Shown in pieces: positions 62,616 to 64,000 of a stretch of DNA of 64,000 bases (positions are counted from its first letter, which is position 1; every line of letters begins with the position of its first letter). Location: NCBI RefSeq assembly GCF_900108515.1, contig NZ_FNWW01000001.1:310001-374000 (forward strand). The letters run 5' to 3'. The notes beneath the pieces were generated by a model. It was not told where the DNA came from, searched no databases, and saw nothing but the letters and a program-made list of their open reading frames with translations. This DNA comes from Halobacillus karajensis (GTDB lineage: Bacteria; Bacillota; Bacilli; Bacillales; Halobacillaceae). The translations under genes and the position numbers were made by a program.

Positions 62616-63755
62616 TCAATTATTTACGACGCTCTTTGTCTCTTCTTTTGTTGTCTCTCTTTTTTCAGAGTGGATTCCGAGATCTTCTCGGTTACCGTAT
62701 ATCCCTTTCTGTCTCTGAAGTTTATCTACTAAAATTACTAACACAGGACAGAGTAAAGCAGTCGCAATGGTAGATATAGAGATTTGCGCGGTTGCTATCG
62801 GTGCAATATTCTGGATGGCCTCCGCTTCAGCCTGCGTCATGGCACCAGATCCTGCCGCTCCTGCTGCTGCCGCGGCTACTGCTGCTGGAGTAGCAGCTGC
62901 GTTTCCGGCCGTAGATGCTTCCGATACAGGAGCAATATAACTCTTTTCTTTAAACAACTTAAATGCAAGAATGCCCATTCCACCTGTAAGAAGTACGGTT
63001 AAGAAAGCGATAGTTAGTCCACCTGTTAACACGCTAGGGTTAAAGAAGTTTGCTAGATTCATTCCGGCTCCCAAGGAGAAGGCAAAGAATGGAATCGTAA
63101 TTGCTTCTCCCGGTCTCAGAAACTCTCTGATTTTTGGATCAAGATTTCCGAGTACCATTCCAATGGTTATCGGAAGAAGTACTGCGATAAATGAAATCAT
63201 AGGAAAAGAAGTTCCGAGGATTCCTAATGATAATAAGGTTAAGAAAGGACCGTCATTAATTGCAAGTATGGATAACCCCCCCACATCCGATCGATTACCA
63301 TATTGACCAGTTAATGCTGCGTACATACCGCTATTACTATTTGTCATTCCAGCAATAATTGCAAGAGTGGAAAGGCCAAATAATCCACTCATCGGATCAA
63401 AGAAATAACCAAAAGCCATTCCCACACCGAGCCCCGTTAAATACTTGGTAACGGTAATCAGTGCACCTTTTTTAATAGCAACCTTTCCTACTTTTAGATT
63501 CATCTGACTTCCTACACAGAAAAGAAATAAGGCAATAAGTACCAGAGCACTGTCTTTAAACAGTTCTTGTGAAAACCCGCCGATTCTCAAAAACTCGTAG
63601 TAACCTTCCTCGGTTTCAGGAGCTCCCAGGGCCTGTAACACATTCATCACCGCCGGAATATGCATCTGATCAATGGTATTCAGCAATGCACCAAGTAAAA
63701 GCGGAACAACCATCAGACCACCAGGTACTTTCTCAATTGTATCTTTAATTCTCAC
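62616..63755 (-). CDS. kdgT: 2-keto-3-deoxygluconate permease family transporter (second copy)
   Basis: 379 residues, GTG start after AAAGGAGGATG. RIKDTIEKVPGGLMVVPLLLGALLNT, IIAGMTNSNSGMYAALTGQYG and SEASTAGNAAATPAAVAAA mark the family. Compared with the copy at 53182 it has an extra extracytoplasmic segment near residues 35-55 and an alanine-rich insertion (AAAAAGAAGSGAMTQAEAEA) near 295-315. It overlaps the upstream glycerate kinase by four bases (GTGA). Likely importer for the LarA substrate. Confidence 0.9.
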   Translation of the reverse strand: MRIKDTIEKVPGGLMVVPLLLGALLNTIDQMHIPAVMNVLQALGAPETEEGYYEFLRIGGFSQELFKDSALVLIALFLFCVGSQMNLKVGKVAIKKGALITVTKYLTGLGVGMAFGYFFDPMSGLFGLSTLAIIAGMTNSNSGMYAALTGQYGNRSDVGGLSILAINDGPFLTLLSLGILGTSFPMISFIAVLLPITIGMVLGNLDPKIREFLRPGEAITIPFFAFSLGAGMNLANFFNPSVLTGGLTIAFLTVLLTGGMGILAFKLFKEKSYIAPVSEASTAGNAAATPAAVAAAAAGAAGSGAMTQAEAEAIQNIAPIATAQISISTIATALLCPVLVILVDKLQRQKGIYGNREDLGIHSEKRETTKEETKSVVNN

Positions 63756-64000
63756 AATATCATCCTCCTTTTACTCTCTAGATTTTGATAAAAATAAGCT
63801 CTCACTACTTGCTCTGTGCTGCTTGTTAACAGTTCCTCAGCCTCATCCATAGCTTCTTTAATTGTCATAGGTCTCGTCATCATACTAGTTACACTAACAA
63901 CACCAAAATCATAAAGCGTACCAATCCCTTCTCCTACTGCCCCTCCGATAATAATGGTTGGTACTTCTTTTTGCTTGGCAAACTGTGCTACACCCATCGG
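63752..64000 (-). CDS. Glycerate kinase (GarK/GlxK type), N-terminus outside window
   Basis: Only the last ~82 residues are in the window and the frame is open at the edge. GVAQFAKQKEVPTIIIGG, then VGEGIGTLYDFGVVSVTSMMTRPMTIKEAMDEAEELL and a TSSTEQVVRAYF tail match the C-terminus of type I glycerate kinases, which make 2-phosphoglycerate. It is the most upstream visible gene of the kdgT-larA-larE operon. Confidence 0.85.
   Translation of the reverse strand, partial: PMGVAQFAKQKEVPTIIIGGAVGEGIGTLYDFGVVSVTSMMTRPMTIKEAMDEAEELLTSSTEQVVRAYFYQNLESKRRMIL

Overview
The window looks like a chromosomal segment of a low-to-moderate GC member of the Bacillaceae, probably a halophilic or halotolerant genus close to Halobacillus (inference). 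Supporting signs are SigA-type promoters, CcpA cre boxes, a guanine riboswitch on xpt-pbuX, an S-box (SAM) riboswitch, strong AGGAGG ribosome binding sites, lipoproteins with serine/glutamate-rich linkers, SLH domains and acidic secreted proteins. No rRNA, tRNA, CRISPR array, phage or intact insertion sequence was seen. Nearly everything is catabolic or transport genes.

Layout. (1) 1-18755, all on the minus strand: two adjacent acyl-CoA degradation operons. The upstream one (18688 down to 12665) encodes two acyl-CoA dehydrogenases, a FabG-like reductase, a two-subunit MaoC-type hydratase, an SDR and a thiolase, and is followed by a TetR repressor. The second (11948 down to 1) encodes a thioesterase, an SDR, an acyl-CoA ligase, a complete Liv-type ABC importer, a third acyl-CoA dehydrogenase, a permease and a sigma-54 activator cut by the window start. 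ACCGGT-centred palindromes sit in front of both operons. (2) 18970-21250: xpt-pbuX purine salvage with guanine riboswitch. (3) 21572-30939: accessory genes (PAP2/haloperoxidase-like protein, orphan sugar-binding lipoprotein, aldo/keto reductase, family I CoA-transferase with a LytTR regulator, AEC transporter) with gene relics (a DUF624/YesL pseudogene and an SDR fragment). (4) 30436-32649: an SSS symporter with a 43-residue membrane partner. (5) 33016-42441: a ROK-regulated module of PotABCD/Fbp-type ABC importer, argininosuccinate-lyase-like enzyme and a large secreted PIG-L deacetylase, tied together by two copies of the same operator. (6) 42574-44590: a SAM riboswitch controlling a second small-protein/SSS symporter pair. 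(7) 45388-50966: a LacI-regulated GntP permease / HisD-like dehydrogenase / SDR / hydroxyacyl dehydrogenase cluster with two identical operators. (8) 51252-56507: a PrpR-type regulator, KdgT permease, four-carbon acid-sugar kinase and PdxA-family dehydrogenase. (9) 56626-60060: a degenerate serine-recombinase-like protein behind a palindrome, and a surface 5'/3'-nucleotidase. (10) 60423-64000: LarE, LarA, a second KdgT and the end of a glycerate kinase.

Working together: regions 1, 3, 7, 8 and 10 supply uptake and oxidation routes for carboxylic acids, from acyl-CoA substrates to hydroxy- and sugar acids, several under probable CcpA control. Regions 5 and 6 are the best candidates for undescribed systems: a secreted deacylase, importer and C-N lyase regulon of unknown substrate, and a sulfur-responsive sodium symporter with a tiny membrane partner.
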